Shown in pieces: positions 37,602 to 46,716 of a DNA stretch of 64,000 bases. Each line of letters starts with the position of its first letter. Within the stretch, counting starts at the first letter, position 1. Both the position numbers and the translations under genes were made by a program. The notes under the pieces were generated by a model. That model made no database searches. It was not told where the DNA came from and was given only the letters and a program-made list of their open reading frames with translations. This DNA is from Paraburkholderia solitsugae. GTDB lineage: Bacteria > Pseudomonadota > Gammaproteobacteria > Burkholderiales > Burkholderiaceae. The DNA lies in NCBI RefSeq assembly GCF_013177695.1, contig NZ_WOEY01000042.1, positions 1-64,000 on the forward strand, read 5' to 3'.

Positions 37602-37622
37602 CGCATGACCGAGGAGCACGCG

Positions 37623-38468
37623 ATGAGCGGGACGAATGACGGGAGTGATTCAGCGGTGACGGCTGCGGCGCCAAAGTTCTGGCGTGATGAAGCCTTGCCG
37701 TTCATCGAGGCGCGTTCTATCGAAGACGGCCGAGAAGTCTGCTATGCCAAACACTCACACGAGACGTTCTCGATCGGCGCCGTCACTGGCGGCCACAGCG
37801 TGTATGTGAATCGCCACGAGAGTGAATGGATCGGCGCCGGTGCGGTCGTGATGATGAATCCGGACGACGTGCACGCGTGCAACCCGGTTGCCGACGAGCG
37901 CTGGTCGTATCGGATGCTGCATGTCGAGGTTGATTGGCTCACGGGTTTGCAACACGACCTGGGGTTCAGCGACAACCACGCGTTTCGCGCTTTCTCGCAG
38001 GCCATGACGATGGAACCGGCGTTGTTCGAGGGTTTGAACCGTCTATACGCGGTCCTCGTCGACGCCGATAGCGAGCCCATGCGCAAGGAAAGCGCTGTGG
38101 TCACTTTCTTCTCGGACGTACAACAGAAGTTGAATCCGGCGCCCTTGCCGGATCACGACGCGAGCGGTCAACTCGCGCGAGCCGCGGAATTCATCGACGA
38201 AAACTGCACTCGTCCGCTGAAGCTGGAGGATGTCTGCAAGGCGGCTGAGCTTTCCGCCTCGCACTTGATCCGCGCTTTCAAGCAGCGTTATGGCATGACG
38301 CCGCACGCGTATCTGATCAATCGGCGCATCCAGTACAGCCGCGCACAACTCCGGCGCGGCTACCCGATAGCGGACGTCGCGCTCGATGCGGGCTTTGCCG
38401 ATCAGGCGCATTTGCAGCGGACCTTCAAGCGGCTGGTTGCGGCGACGCCGGGTCAGTATCGAAGTTGA
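37623..38468 (+). CDS. AraC-family regulator with cupin sensor
   Basis: This 281-residue protein has an AraC_binding cupin (about 25-160; SHETFSIGAVTGGHSVYVNR, GAVVMMNPDDVHACNP) and two C-terminal helix-turn-helix motifs (about 185-281). It is followed by a convergent LysE-type exporter; AraC-LysE pairs are common and the regulator may control amino-acid export. The ATG at 37623 has GAGGAG six bases upstream. A decayed copy of its 3' end follows the stop. Confidence 0.87.
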   Translation: MSGTNDGSDSAVTAAAPKFWRDEALPFIEARSIEDGREVCYAKHSHETFSIGAVTGGHSVYVNRHESEWIGAGAVVMMNPDDVHACNPVADERWSYRMLHVEVDWLTGLQHDLGFSDNHAFRAFSQAMTMEPALFEGLNRLYAVLVDADSEPMRKESAVVTFFSDVQQKLNPAPLPDHDASGQLARAAEFIDENCTRPLKLEDVCKAAELSASHLIRAFKQRYGMTPHAYLINRRIQYSRAQLRRGYPIADVALDAGFADQAHLQRTFKRLVAATPGQYRS

Positions 38469-38481
38469 CGCTAGGTGGCCG

Positions 38482-38527
38482 GCCGACCAGGCGCACGGGC
38501 GAGAGACCTTCAAGCGGCTGATTGCGA
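38482..38527 (+). repeat. decayed duplicate of the araC-type gene 3' end
   Basis: The sequence from GCCGACCAGGCGCA through ACCTTCAAGCGGCTG matches 38397-38442 inside the regulator gene with substitutions, offset by 85 bases. It is a local duplication of the C-terminal coding region. Confidence 0.6.
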
Positions 38528-38593
38528 TTGCGCGGGTGCAAGGGCGGTGGTTGAAGTAGCGGCTGCGCCTGTGAGTGCGTCCTGCCGTCCGCG

Positions 38594-39181
38594 TCACGCT
38601 ACAAGCAGATACAACGCGCTTGCCGCGAGCAAGGCTGCCATCGCACGATTGAATAATCTCACGCGCTTCGGCTCCTGCAAGTATCGACGCAGGAACGTGC
38701 CGGCATACGCCCAGCTGGCAATCGACAGATAGCAAACCACGAAGTACACGACGGTGAATTGCCAGACGAGCCGGCCGTCGCCATCGGCTGCGTAGGCGCC
38801 CATGCCGGCCAATGAAGCGAGCCATGCTTTCGGATTGAGCCATTGCATCGCCGCGCCGTAGGCGAAGGACGGCCCGCGAGTGGGCTTGTCCGCGCCGAGC
38901 TTGCCGTCATCGATGGCGAGTTTGTAGGCCATGTAAAGCAGAAAGCCGACGCCGGCCCATTTGACGATGTCGATCAGATTGGGGAAAAGCGCGAGCAACT
39001 CATGCAGGCCTAGGCCGATGAGCAACAGCAGCAGCGTGAACCCGACGGTCGCGCCGGTCACATGCCGCATGCTCGCGGCGAATCCATGCTGCGCGCCGGC
39101 GCTGAGTGCGACGACATTGACCGGCCCGGGCGAAATCGACGAGGCCAACGCAAAGGCGGCCATGGAGAGTAAGACGGTCAT
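38594..39181 (-). CDS. LysE/RhtB-family amino-acid exporter
   Basis: This 195-residue membrane protein has six hydrophobic segments and the LysE family start SMAAFALASSISPGPVNVVAL, with a conserved QWLNPKAWLASLAG in the middle. It exports an amino acid or related metabolite. It lies convergent to the AraC regulator. Confidence 0.9.
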   Translation of the reverse strand: MTVLLSMAAFALASSISPGPVNVVALSAGAQHGFAASMRHVTGATVGFTLLLLLIGLGLHELLALFPNLIDIVKWAGVGFLLYMAYKLAIDDGKLGADKPTRGPSFAYGAAMQWLNPKAWLASLAGMGAYAADGDGRLVWQFTVVYFVVCYLSIASWAYAGTFLRRYLQEPKRVRLFNRAMAALLAASALYLLVA

Positions 39182-39267
39182 CTGATGCCTCGATACGTGA
39201 GTGCGCAGGATTTGCGACGCTCAACGGTATCGGGCAGTGGGGCGGGGTGTATTGAAGGAAATGACTT

Positions 39268-40008
39268 TCAGTGAAGTTCCGCCGCAGCGCCACAGCATTT
39301 CTTGAATTTCTTGCCGCTGCCGCAAGGACAGGGGTTGTTGCGGCCGACCTTGGGTTCGGTGCGCTGCATCGCGGCGGCGAGATTCCGCTCATGGACGGCC
39401 TGACGGTGAGGAAGCCAGAAACGATAGATCGCAGCGACGCTGGCGGGGATCTTTTTGGTAAGGACTTCGCGCTGTTCTGGCGTGGCGATCAACTGCTGCT
39501 CTTCCGGCAGGATCTCATCTGAGCCCATCAGGTAAAGCGGATTCAGCCATTCCCGGCCCTGCTCGTTATCGAACAGCGCTTGCCAATCTGCCCGAACCAG
39601 CATGAGGCCCTCCATGAAGCCCAAAGCCCACGCTTCGCCGTCGAGGTATTCGCGGTCACCTATCGGTCTCAAGGTAAGCACTGGGTCGAAATCGTCCGGG
39701 TCGTTTTCGAGGCTGGTGATGATGCCGTTCATGTCTCGCAAGATCAGCCCGAGAATATGCTGCGCCTGATCCGTTGTCTCGAATTTGGGAGCGTCATCCT
39801 CGCTCGGGCCCCAGACTCGTGGCAGCCAGTAACTTGGGGGTACGGTAGTGGGGCCGATGGCCAAGGCGGTCAGATAACCGTCCAGGCCCACGATTGTCAG
39901 GGTCTCGTCCGACGTCTGGTCGGAAATCAGAAAGTCATCGAGTTCTTCGAACTCTTTTTCGGAGAGCGGGGCACCCAGATCGCCGGGGCGTAACTTTGAC
40001 TTGGACAT
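39268..40008 (-). CDS. YecA/UPF0149 family protein with SEC-C metal motif
   Basis: This 246-residue protein has the UPF0149 (YecA) domain over about 10-185 ([25 protein letters not shown]) and a C-terminal SEC-C zinc motif [19 protein letters not shown]. The SEC-C module is the one found in SecA, where it binds zinc and contacts SecB or ribosomes. The protein is widespread but its exact role is unclear. It stands alone. Confidence 0.9.
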   Translation of the reverse strand: MSKSKLRPGDLGAPLSEKEFEELDDFLISDQTSDETLTIVGLDGYLTALAIGPTTVPPSYWLPRVWGPSEDDAPKFETTDQAQHILGLILRDMNGIITSLENDPDDFDPVLTLRPIGDREYLDGEAWALGFMEGLMLVRADWQALFDNEQGREWLNPLYLMGSDEILPEEQQLIATPEQREVLTKKIPASVAAIYRFWLPHRQAVHERNLAAAMQRTEPKVGRNNPCPCGSGKKFKKCCGAAAELH

Positions 40009-40100
40009 AGTGCGGCTCCGGCGCTTCGGATCGTGGGTCCCGATGGCATGTCAGGGGAATGCGGAGCCGGCATTTTCACACGGTGCCGGCCCCGCAAAGC

Positions 40101-40131
40101 AAAAAGCCCAGTCGCAAGGACCGGGCTTTTT
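40101..40131 (-). terminator. terminator of tRNA-Lys
   Basis: AAAAAGCCC (40101-40109) and GGGCTTTTT (40123-40131) pair around a 13-base loop. On the minus strand it follows the tRNA directly, ending in a T tract. Confidence 0.8.
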
Positions 40132-40142
40132 GTTGAATACTT

Positions 40143-40218
40143 TGGTGGGGCGTGACAGATTCGAACTGTCGACCTACGGATTAAGAGTCCGCTGCTCTAC
40201 CAGCTGAGCTAACGCCCC
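40143..40218 (-). tRNA. tRNA-Lys (anticodon CUU)
   Basis: On the minus strand it begins GGGGCGTTAGCTCAGCTGG and folds into a full cloverleaf. The anticodon loop CTCTTAA gives CUU. The T loop is TTCGAAT, acceptor arms GGGGCGT/ACGCCCC pair fully, and A-CCA is encoded at the 3' end. Confidence 0.95.
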
Positions 40219-40419
40219 AACAGAAGCGAAATTATGCCGAAACTTTCCGAGATTGCCAAGCCCCTTTAGCAGATTTCTTATAAAAATCTGGAGCTGGCAC
40301 GCCCGGCGCGTGCGCTGCCTGCCGTCAGGCACCAGAGAGGCGCGCGGGTCACCGTCCCGGTATCATGTCGCGGACACCTGCCGCTCGAAGCGTCGCGCGG
40401 CTTTCGACCGGGAACCACC

Positions 40420-40824
40420 ATGGATGACAAAGAGATTAACGAGTTGCTCGACCGCATCCTCGCCCCGTGGGTCCGCGCGCTCACGCTGACCCCGGTCAAG
40501 GTCGACGAAGAAAGTGCGACTTTGCGCCTGCCGTTTTCCGGTGGGCTGCGCCATTCGGGCGGCGTGATCTGCGGCCAGGTCTTCATGGCAGCCGCCGACA
40601 CGGCAATGATCGTCGCGATTTCGGCCGCGCTGGGCGGCTTCAAGCCGATGAGCACCGTCTCGCTCAACATCAGTTTCATGCGCGCGGTCCGCAACGGCGA
40701 CGTGCTGATCACTGCGCGCGTGCTGCGCATGGGCCGCAATCTCGTGTTCGGCGAAGTCGAGTTATTCGACGAAGCCGGCAACATGGCCGTCCATGCGACC
40801 ACCACCTATGCGCTGCTCGACTGA
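40420..40824 (+). CDS. PaaI-family hotdog thioesterase
   Basis: This 134-residue protein is a hotdog-fold acyl-CoA thioesterase with the RHSGGVICGQVFMAAADTAM helix (about 44-63) holding the usual catalytic region, and the TVSLNISFMRAV strand. PaaI relatives cleave phenylacetyl-CoA or other acyl-CoA esters. It is 45 bases upstream of the patatin-like gene and probably cotranscribed, hinting at acyl-lipid turnover. Confidence 0.87.
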   Translation: MDDKEINELLDRILAPWVRALTLTPVKVDEESATLRLPFSGGLRHSGGVICGQVFMAAADTAMIVAISAALGGFKPMSTVSLNISFMRAVRNGDVLITARVLRMGRNLVFGEVELFDEAGNMAVHATTTYALLD

Positions 40825-40869
40825 AACCTGAAAACGGGCCCGCAAGCCGTATTAGAGGAAAAAGCCAAG

Positions 40870-41745
40870 ATGTTCGATCAGGTCGTATTCGCCGGCGGCG
40901 GCAATCGCTGCTGGTGGCAGGCGGGATTCTGGGACGTGGTGCAGCCGGAGTTGGATATCCGTCCGCGCGTCATCACCAGCATTTCAGCCGGCGCGGCGAC
41001 CGCGTGCATGCTTTACACGCGCGATTCCGACTGGGTCATGCGCTATTACGAAGACGCGCTGCGCCACAACACCCGCAACGCGTACTGGGGCAATCTGCTG
41101 CGTGGTGAATCGGTGTTTCCGCATTACCGGATCTACCGGCAGGCGCTGCTCGACATCTATGGTGACAAGTTCTCCACGCTCGCGGACGCGCCCGAAATCC
41201 GCATCGGCGTGTCGCATCTGCCGCGCTGGCTTGGCGCGCGCAGCGCGGTCGCCGCGGGCCTGATTGCGTACAACATCGAGAAATACGTGCGCAAAACGCT
41301 GCATCCGACACTGGGTCAGACGCTCGGTTTTCATCCGGAATTCGTGCGCGCGCAGGATTGTGCGACGGTCGAGGACCTCGCCGATCTGATTCTGCAATCC
41401 TCGAGTACGCCGCCGTTCACGCCGGTCTTACGGCGCAATGGCCGGCCGGTGCTCGACGGTGGGATGGTCGACAACGTGCCGGTCGGGGCGCTCGATGCCG
41501 AGGCACCCGGCAACGTACTGGTCATGGTGACGCGCCTTTATCCGCGGCCACAGATGTTCGTCGTACCGCACGGCGTGCAGCAACGGCTCTACGTGCAGCC
41601 GTCGCGCAAGGTGCCGATTTCGAGTTGGGATTACACCAGCCCGTCGCAGATGGTGCAGGCGTACAACCTCGGCCGCGCCGACGGCGAGGCCTTTCTGGAA
41701 CGCATGCCCGATCTGCTGGAAGCCGGTGCGCACGAAGCGCGCTGA
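40870..41745 (+). CDS. patatin-like phospholipase
   Basis: This 291-residue protein has the patatin layout: oxyanion loop AGGGNRCWW (about 8-16), the nucleophile motif SISAG (about 38-42, Ser-Ile-Ser-Ala-Gly, with Ser in place of the first Gly of GxSxG), and the dyad Asp in DGGMVDNVP (about 198-206). The reaction would be release of fatty acids from phospholipids. No signal peptide is seen, so it acts in the cytoplasm. The altered first residue may affect the nucleophile elbow. Confidence 0.85.
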   Translation: MFDQVVFAGGGNRCWWQAGFWDVVQPELDIRPRVITSISAGAATACMLYTRDSDWVMRYYEDALRHNTRNAYWGNLLRGESVFPHYRIYRQALLDIYGDKFSTLADAPEIRIGVSHLPRWLGARSAVAAGLIAYNIEKYVRKTLHPTLGQTLGFHPEFVRAQDCATVEDLADLILQSSSTPPFTPVLRRNGRPVLDGGMVDNVPVGALDAEAPGNVLVMVTRLYPRPQMFVVPHGVQQRLYVQPSRKVPISSWDYTSPSQMVQAYNLGRADGEAFLERMPDLLEAGAHEAR

Positions 41746-41856
41746 GGCGAGGTGAGTAACGAGGGTCCGGTTTCCAGGACCGCTGCGTGAGCCGTAGACC
41801 GCGCGCCAACGAGATTGGCGCGCAGGGTTGAAGCCCGCACAACTACCGCGCGAAGA

Positions 41857-42870
41857 TTACCGCCGCCGCCCGCCCTGCAACGCCTCCGGATTCGCCACGC
41901 TGGACGTATCGCCGGCGTCGAAAGCCAGAATGTTCTGGAATGCCGCGGTGAAATACAGCTCGTAGCTCTCGCGCTCCACGTAGCCGATGTGCGGTGTGCA
42001 GATCACGTTCTCCATGCGCAGCAGGCTGTAGCCCTGCAGAATCGGCTCGCTTTCGTAGACATCGATCGCGACCATCCCCGGACGGTTGTGCGATAGCGCG
42101 TTCACCAGCGCGTTTTCGTCGAGCAGTTCAGCTCGGCTCGTGTTCACGAGCAACGCAGTCGGCTTCATCCGCATCAGGTCTTCCTGCTTGACGATGCCGC
42201 GCGTGTCGTCATGCAGACGCAGGTGCAACGACAGCACATCGCTCTGCTCGAACAGCGCCTCGCGGCTCTCGGCCACGCCATATCCATCCGCGAGCGCCGC
42301 TTCGCGCGAATGCTCGCGGCCCCAGATCAGCACGTTCATGCCGAACGCCTTGCCGTATCCGGCAAGCAGCCGCCCGATCTTGCCGTAACCCCAAATCCCC
42401 AATGTCTGACCGCGCAACACCTGGCCCAAGCCGAAGTTCGGCGGCAGCGCCGATGTCTTCAAACCGGACTGTTGCCAGGCCCCTTGCTTAAGGTTTGCTA
42501 CGTATTGCGGAATCCGCCGCTGAGCCGCCATGATAAGGGCCCAAGTCAGTTCGGCCGGCGCGATTGGCGAGCCGCTGCCTTCCAGCACGGCGATGCCGCG
42601 CTCGGTACAGGCTGCCAGATCGATATGGCTGGAAACCTTGCCGGTTTGGCTGATCATGCGCAAACGCGGCAACTTGTCGAGCAGTTGCGAGTTGATGCGG
42701 GTACGTTCGCGAATCAGGACGAGGGCGTCGACCTCAGAAAGGCGGCTCGCCAGTTGGCCGAGACCGCGGACGGTGTTGTTGAAAACCTTGACCTCATGGT
42801 CGGCCAGCAGTTGAAAGCAGTCGAGCTTGCGGACGGCGTCCTGGTAATCGTCGAGGATGGCAATCTTCAT
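41857..42870 (-). CDS. D-2-hydroxyacid dehydrogenase
   Basis: This 337-residue NAD(P)-dependent dehydrogenase has the Rossmann GIWGYGKIG (about 152-160), the substrate-binding Arg in NTSRAEL (about 241-247), the Glu/Asp in VAIDVYESEP and the catalytic His in CTPHIGY (about 295-301). It resembles phosphoglycerate dehydrogenase-like proteins, but the exact 2-hydroxyacid is not known. The start ATG at 42870 begins MKIAILDDYQD. It is divergent from pckG, with a CRP-type site between. Confidence 0.87.
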   Translation of the reverse strand: MKIAILDDYQDAVRKLDCFQLLADHEVKVFNNTVRGLGQLASRLSEVDALVLIRERTRINSQLLDKLPRLRMISQTGKVSSHIDLAACTERGIAVLEGSGSPIAPAELTWALIMAAQRRIPQYVANLKQGAWQQSGLKTSALPPNFGLGQVLRGQTLGIWGYGKIGRLLAGYGKAFGMNVLIWGREHSREAALADGYGVAESREALFEQSDVLSLHLRLHDDTRGIVKQEDLMRMKPTALLVNTSRAELLDENALVNALSHNRPGMVAIDVYESEPILQGYSLLRMENVICTPHIGYVERESYELYFTAAFQNILAFDAGDTSSVANPEALQGGRRR

Positions 42871-42931
42871 GGTATGTGTCTTGCGACGCACAATAGCGGT
42901 GCGGAACGGAGTGTTATGCTGACTGTCCCAC

Positions 42932-42951
42932 CATGTGACCTAGGTCACATG
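42932..42951. promoter_or_regulatory. perfect CRP-type palindrome
   Basis: The 20-base palindrome CATGTGACCTAGGTCACATG contains TGTGA-N6-TCACA, identical to the CRP/Vfr consensus. It lies 62 bases upstream of the hydroxyacid dehydrogenase start and about 306 before pckG. It may control either gene. Confidence 0.75.
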
Positions 42952-43256
42952 CCGGTCTGGCTGGATGCCTTACCGTAGAAGCTGCCGCGTAGAACGGCAG
43001 CGCCACGGCAAGGCCGATTGACATCGTTTTTAACAGTTTGTTGCGTGTTGAGGCAAGTCGCTTTACAGACGGTTGCAGACGGCCGTCGGCAAGGCCGTTC
43101 GGAAGCCTCCGCGCAACAGGCCATGTAGCCCACGATGACCTGCACAATTGCGCGTCGGCTTGCAGGAAAGTCGATGCAATGAATTGAACGCCTCTCGCAT
43201 GCAGCGTCGCTGGGCTTGTACCGTTTTTCTATTGCTTTCAAAACGGAGACAAGTCG
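42952..43256. other. leader region of pckG
   Basis: About 300 bases without a gene. A GGAGA box lies directly before the pckG ATG (43257). No other clear structure apart from the CRP-type site at its left edge. Confidence 0.5.
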
Positions 43257-45125
43257 ATGAATCATCCCTCATTCGAAGGAAAACCCACCATTGAGGCGTC
43301 TGCAGGTGCACCCGCGTGGGTCAAACACCGAAAACTGATCGACTGGGTCCAGCGCGTTGCCGCCATGACCAAGCCCGATCGAATCGTCTGGTGCGACGGT
43401 TCGCAGGAGGAGTACGACCGCCTCTGCACCCAGATGGTCGAAGCCGGCACCCTCAAGAAACTCAATCCCGCCAAACGTCCCAATTCCTATCTGGCATGGT
43501 CCGATCCATCAGACGTGGCGCGTGTCGAAGACCGCACATTCATCTGCTCGAAGCGCCGGGAAGATGCCGGGCCCACCAACAACTGGATCGAACCGGCTGA
43601 GATGCGCGCGACGCTGGACGGCCTGTTCGATGGCGCCATGCGCGGCCGCACCATGTACGTGGTGCCGTTCTCGATGGGGCCGCTCGGTTCGCCGATCGCG
43701 CACATCGGCGTCGAATTGAGCGATAGCCCATATGTCGTGACCAACATGCGCATCATGACGCGTATGGGCCGCAAGGTGTACGAGGTGCTGGGCGAAGACG
43801 GCGAGTTCGTGCCGTGTGTGCATTCGGTCGGCGCGCCGCTCGCCGCGGGCGCGAAAGACGTGTCGTGGCCGTGCAACGACACCAAATACATCGTCCATTT
43901 CCCCGAATCGCGCGAAATCTGGAGCTATGGTTCGGGCTACGGCGGCAATGCGCTGCTGGGCAAGAAGTGTTTCGCGCTGCGCATCGCCTCCACGATGGGC
44001 CGCGACGAAGGCTGGCTCGCCGAACACATGCTGATTCTCGGCGTGACGTCGCCGGAAGGGCAAAAACATCACGTTGCAGCTGCGTTTCCGTCAGCTTGCG
44101 GCAAGACCAACTTCGCCATGCTGATTCCGCCGGCAGGCCTGAACGGCTGGAAAATCTCCACGATCGGTGACGATATTGCGTGGATCAAACCGGGTAAGGA
44201 CGGCCGTCTGTACGCGATCAACCCTGAGGCAGGGTATTTCGGCGTCGCGCCGGGCACGAGCGAAAAAACCAACTTCAACGCGATGGCCACGCTGAAGGAA
44301 AACGTCATCTTCACGAACGTCGCGCTGACGGACGACGGTGACGTCTGGTGGGAAGGCATGACCGACGAGCCGCCCGCGCACCTGATCGACTGGCAGGGCA
44401 AGGATTGGACGCCGGCGAGCGCGAAGGAGAGCGGGCGCAAGGCCGCGCACCCGAACGCGCGCTTCACGGCACCGGCTTCGCAATGTCCGTCGATCGATGC
44501 CGACTGGGAGGACCCGGCGGGCGTCGCAATCGACGCGTTCATTTTCGGCGGCCGCCGCTCGACCACCGTGCCGCTCGTCACCGAAGCGCGCAACTGGGTC
44601 GAAGGCGTCTACATGGCGGCGACCATGGGCTCGGAAACAACTGCGGCGGCGGCGGGGCAGCAGGGCGTAGTGCGCCGTGACCCGTTCGCGATGCTGCCGT
44701 TCTGCGGCTACAACATGAGCGACTACTTCGGGCACTGGCTGAAAACCGGCGAGCGTCTCGAGAAACTGAACGCGAAGCTGCCGAAAATCTTCTGCGTCAA
44801 CTGGTTCCGCAAGGGCGCGGACGGCAAGTTCGTCTGGCCGGGCTTCGGCGAGAACATGCGCGTGTTGAGCTGGGTGGTCGGGCGCGTCGAAGGCAAGGCG
44901 CAAGGTGAAGAACACACGTTCGGCATTTCGCCGCACTATGAAGACATCGACTGGCGCGGCCTGGATTTCAGCCGCGAGCAATTCCAACAGGTAATTTCCG
45001 TCGACGACGCGGCCTGGCGCGATGAACTCGCGCTACATGCCAAACTGTTTGACACATTGCAGCAAGGTCTGCCGCCGGCTTTGACGCAGACTAAACTCAC
45101 GCTCGAAGGAAAACTCGCTGCCTGA
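43257..45125 (+). CDS. pckG: phosphoenolpyruvate carboxykinase (GTP)
   Basis: This 622-residue GTP-dependent enzyme converts oxaloacetate to phosphoenolpyruvate plus CO2 in gluconeogenesis. The kinase P-loop is in [13 protein letters not shown], the metal-binding part in the [13 protein letters not shown] segment, and the guanine-binding and active-site lid region in the [12 protein letters not shown] stretch. The class has a highly conserved length near 600, matching here. It is followed by a terminator hairpin. A CRP-type palindrome in the upstream spacer fits carbon control. Confidence 0.96.
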   Translation: MNHPSFEGKPTIEASAGAPAWVKHRKLIDWVQRVAAMTKPDRIVWCDGSQEEYDRLCTQMVEAGTLKKLNPAKRPNSYLAWSDPSDVARVEDRTFICSKRREDAGPTNNWIEPAEMRATLDGLFDGAMRGRTMYVVPFSMGPLGSPIAHIGVELSDSPYVVTNMRIMTRMGRKVYEVLGEDGEFVPCVHSVGAPLAAGAKDVSWPCNDTKYIVHFPESREIWSYGSGYGGNALLGKKCFALRIASTMGRDEGWLAEHMLILGVTSPEGQKHHVAAAFPSACGKTNFAMLIPPAGLNGWKISTIGDDIAWIKPGKDGRLYAINPEAGYFGVAPGTSEKTNFNAMATLKENVIFTNVALTDDGDVWWEGMTDEPPAHLIDWQGKDWTPASAKESGRKAAHPNARFTAPASQCPSIDADWEDPAGVAIDAFIFGGRRSTTVPLVTEARNWVEGVYMAATMGSETTAAAAGQQGVVRRDPFAMLPFCGYNMSDYFGHWLKTGERLEKLNAKLPKIFCVNWFRKGADGKFVWPGFGENMRVLSWVVGRVEGKAQGEEHTFGISPHYEDIDWRGLDFSREQFQQVISVDDAAWRDELALHAKLFDTLQQGLPPALTQTKLTLEGKLAA

Positions 45126-45148
45126 TAAGGTGAGTATTCACTTCGTAC

Positions 45149-45174
45149 GAAAGCCGCCTTCGGGCGGCTTTTCA
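45149..45174 (+). terminator. rho-independent terminator of pckG
   Basis: GCCGCC-TTCG-GGCGGC (45153-45168) followed by TTTTC, a tetraloop hairpin with a short T run, 28 bases after the pckG stop. Confidence 0.85.
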
Positions 45175-45466
45175 TTTCCGGTCCGACCCCGCATCGCGAC
45201 TTTTTCCGATTCCGCAATGCGAGGTGACCTTTGCATCTGTTCGAACAAAAAAGACAGTGCAAGCTGCAGTGCAGCAGATTGTTGCTCTTGTCGGAACAAT
45301 CGAGGTTCATGTCCTACATTGAGGGACACAGTCGCACAAATATCGACAATATTTCCGCTTTGGCGGGCAACTTCTGCACGATTTCGCGAGTCGTAGGAGA
45401 ATTCCAAGTTCGCTTCACTGGTTTTCACTAATTGTCAGGAAGCAGTAACACGGCAGGAGTTGTCCC
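45175..45466. other. regulator promoter region
   Basis: About 290 bases without a gene. It holds a TGTTCGAACA palindrome (45238-45247) and the LysR-type box at 45338-45354. Confidence 0.5.
45338..45354. promoter_or_regulatory. LysR-type binding box
   Basis: AAATAT-CGACA-ATATTT is a perfect inverted repeat with the T-N11-A spacing of LysR-regulator sites. It lies 112 bases before the lysR-type gene, so it may mediate autoregulation. Confidence 0.65.
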
Positions 45467-46567
45467 ATGGATCATTTGCAGTCGATGCGAGTTTTCGTCA
45501 AAGTGGCGGATCTCGGCAGTTTTGCCCGCGCTGCGAGCGCGATGGATATTTCCAACGCAGTTGCCACCCGTCACGTTGCCGATCTCGAAGGCCGTCTTGG
45601 TACGCGGCTGCTCAATCGCACAACCCGCAGCTTGTCCCTGACCGAATCCGGCCAGGTTTATCTTGAGCGCGCGCGCCAGATTCTCGACGAACTGGAAGAC
45701 GTCGAGCAGATGGTGGTCGCGCGGAATCACGAACCCGTCGGCACATTGCGAATCGTCGCACCGGTTGTGTTCGGGTTGCATAACCTTGCGCCCGTGCTGC
45801 AGACGTATGCAGAGCGCTATCCGAAAGTCATTCCCGATGTCACGCTGGTCGACCGTCAGGTCGATCTGGTCGAAGAAGGCTTCGACGTGGGCGTGGTGGT
45901 CACACGGCAGATGCGCAGCGCGAGCATTGTCACGCGGCGTTTGACCACCGGTTGTATGACGGTGTGCGCGACGCCCGCGTATCTGGAAAAGCACGGCACG
46001 CCGACGCGTCCCGAACATCTGCTCGAGCATCCGTGCCTGAGCTTGCCGTCCGAGTATTGGGGCGACGAGCGTGTATTCACGGGCTCAGAAGGTGAAGTGC
46101 GCGTGCGTCCGTCCAACGTGATCGTGGCCAACAACACGGAAATGCTGCGACAGTTCGCGCTGCTTGGCATGGGCATCGCGATTTTGCCGAGCTATCTGAT
46201 CGGCCGTGACATGACGCGCGGCAGGCTCGTGCGTTTGCTCGGCGATTTCCGTTTGCCGCAGGTCGAGATCAACATCGCGTATCCGAGCCGTCGCCACTTG
46301 CCGGCAAAGGTGCGTACGTTCATCGATCATCTGGTCGAGCATTTCAGCCAGACGCCGAACAGTCTGCTCGGTGAGCAGTGGATCAAGGACGGCCTTGAGA
46401 GGCCTGCTACGTCCGCCGCGCTCGATGCCGCGAACCTCATGCCGCCGGAAGCATTCGATGGCGCTGAGCCGCTGTCACGGCTGCTGGATAGCGAGTTATC
46501 GCCGATACCGAAGACGTTGGCAAAGACGACGAATCGTCCACGGCCCACCGCGCTGTCGCCGCTGTAA
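45467..46567 (+). CDS. LysR-family regulator
   Basis: This 366-residue protein has the LysR helix-turn-helix (MRVFVKVADLGSFARAASAM) and a ligand domain (about 90-300). An extended low-similarity tail of about 60 residues (ERPATSAALDAANLMPPEAFD) adds length beyond the normal 300. It sits alone after pckG. The target genes are not clear. Confidence 0.88.
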   Translation: MDHLQSMRVFVKVADLGSFARAASAMDISNAVATRHVADLEGRLGTRLLNRTTRSLSLTESGQVYLERARQILDELEDVEQMVVARNHEPVGTLRIVAPVVFGLHNLAPVLQTYAERYPKVIPDVTLVDRQVDLVEEGFDVGVVVTRQMRSASIVTRRLTTGCMTVCATPAYLEKHGTPTRPEHLLEHPCLSLPSEYWGDERVFTGSEGEVRVRPSNVIVANNTEMLRQFALLGMGIAILPSYLIGRDMTRGRLVRLLGDFRLPQVEINIAYPSRRHLPAKVRTFIDHLVEHFSQTPNSLLGEQWIKDGLERPATSAALDAANLMPPEAFDGAEPLSRLLDSELSPIPKTLAKTTNRPRPTALSPL

Positions 46568-46623
46568 CGATTCGGGCGAGGGTGCCGGCAGCGCTTGAGG
46601 TGAGCGCTATCTGGCCGACAAAT

Positions 46624-46660
46624 AAAAAGGCGCAGTCACGAAAGTGACTGCGCCTTTTTT
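46624..46660. terminator. strong bidirectional terminator
   Basis: AAAAAGGCGCAGTCAC and GTGACTGCGCCTTTTTT pair around GAAA, with A and T tracts on both sides. It separates the convergent lysR-type and topB genes. Confidence 0.95.
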
Positions 46661-46716
46661 CAGGCAAGTTCGACGCTTGCCGGAAGCTGAATAACCTTCC
46701 GGCCCATGCGCCCGAT

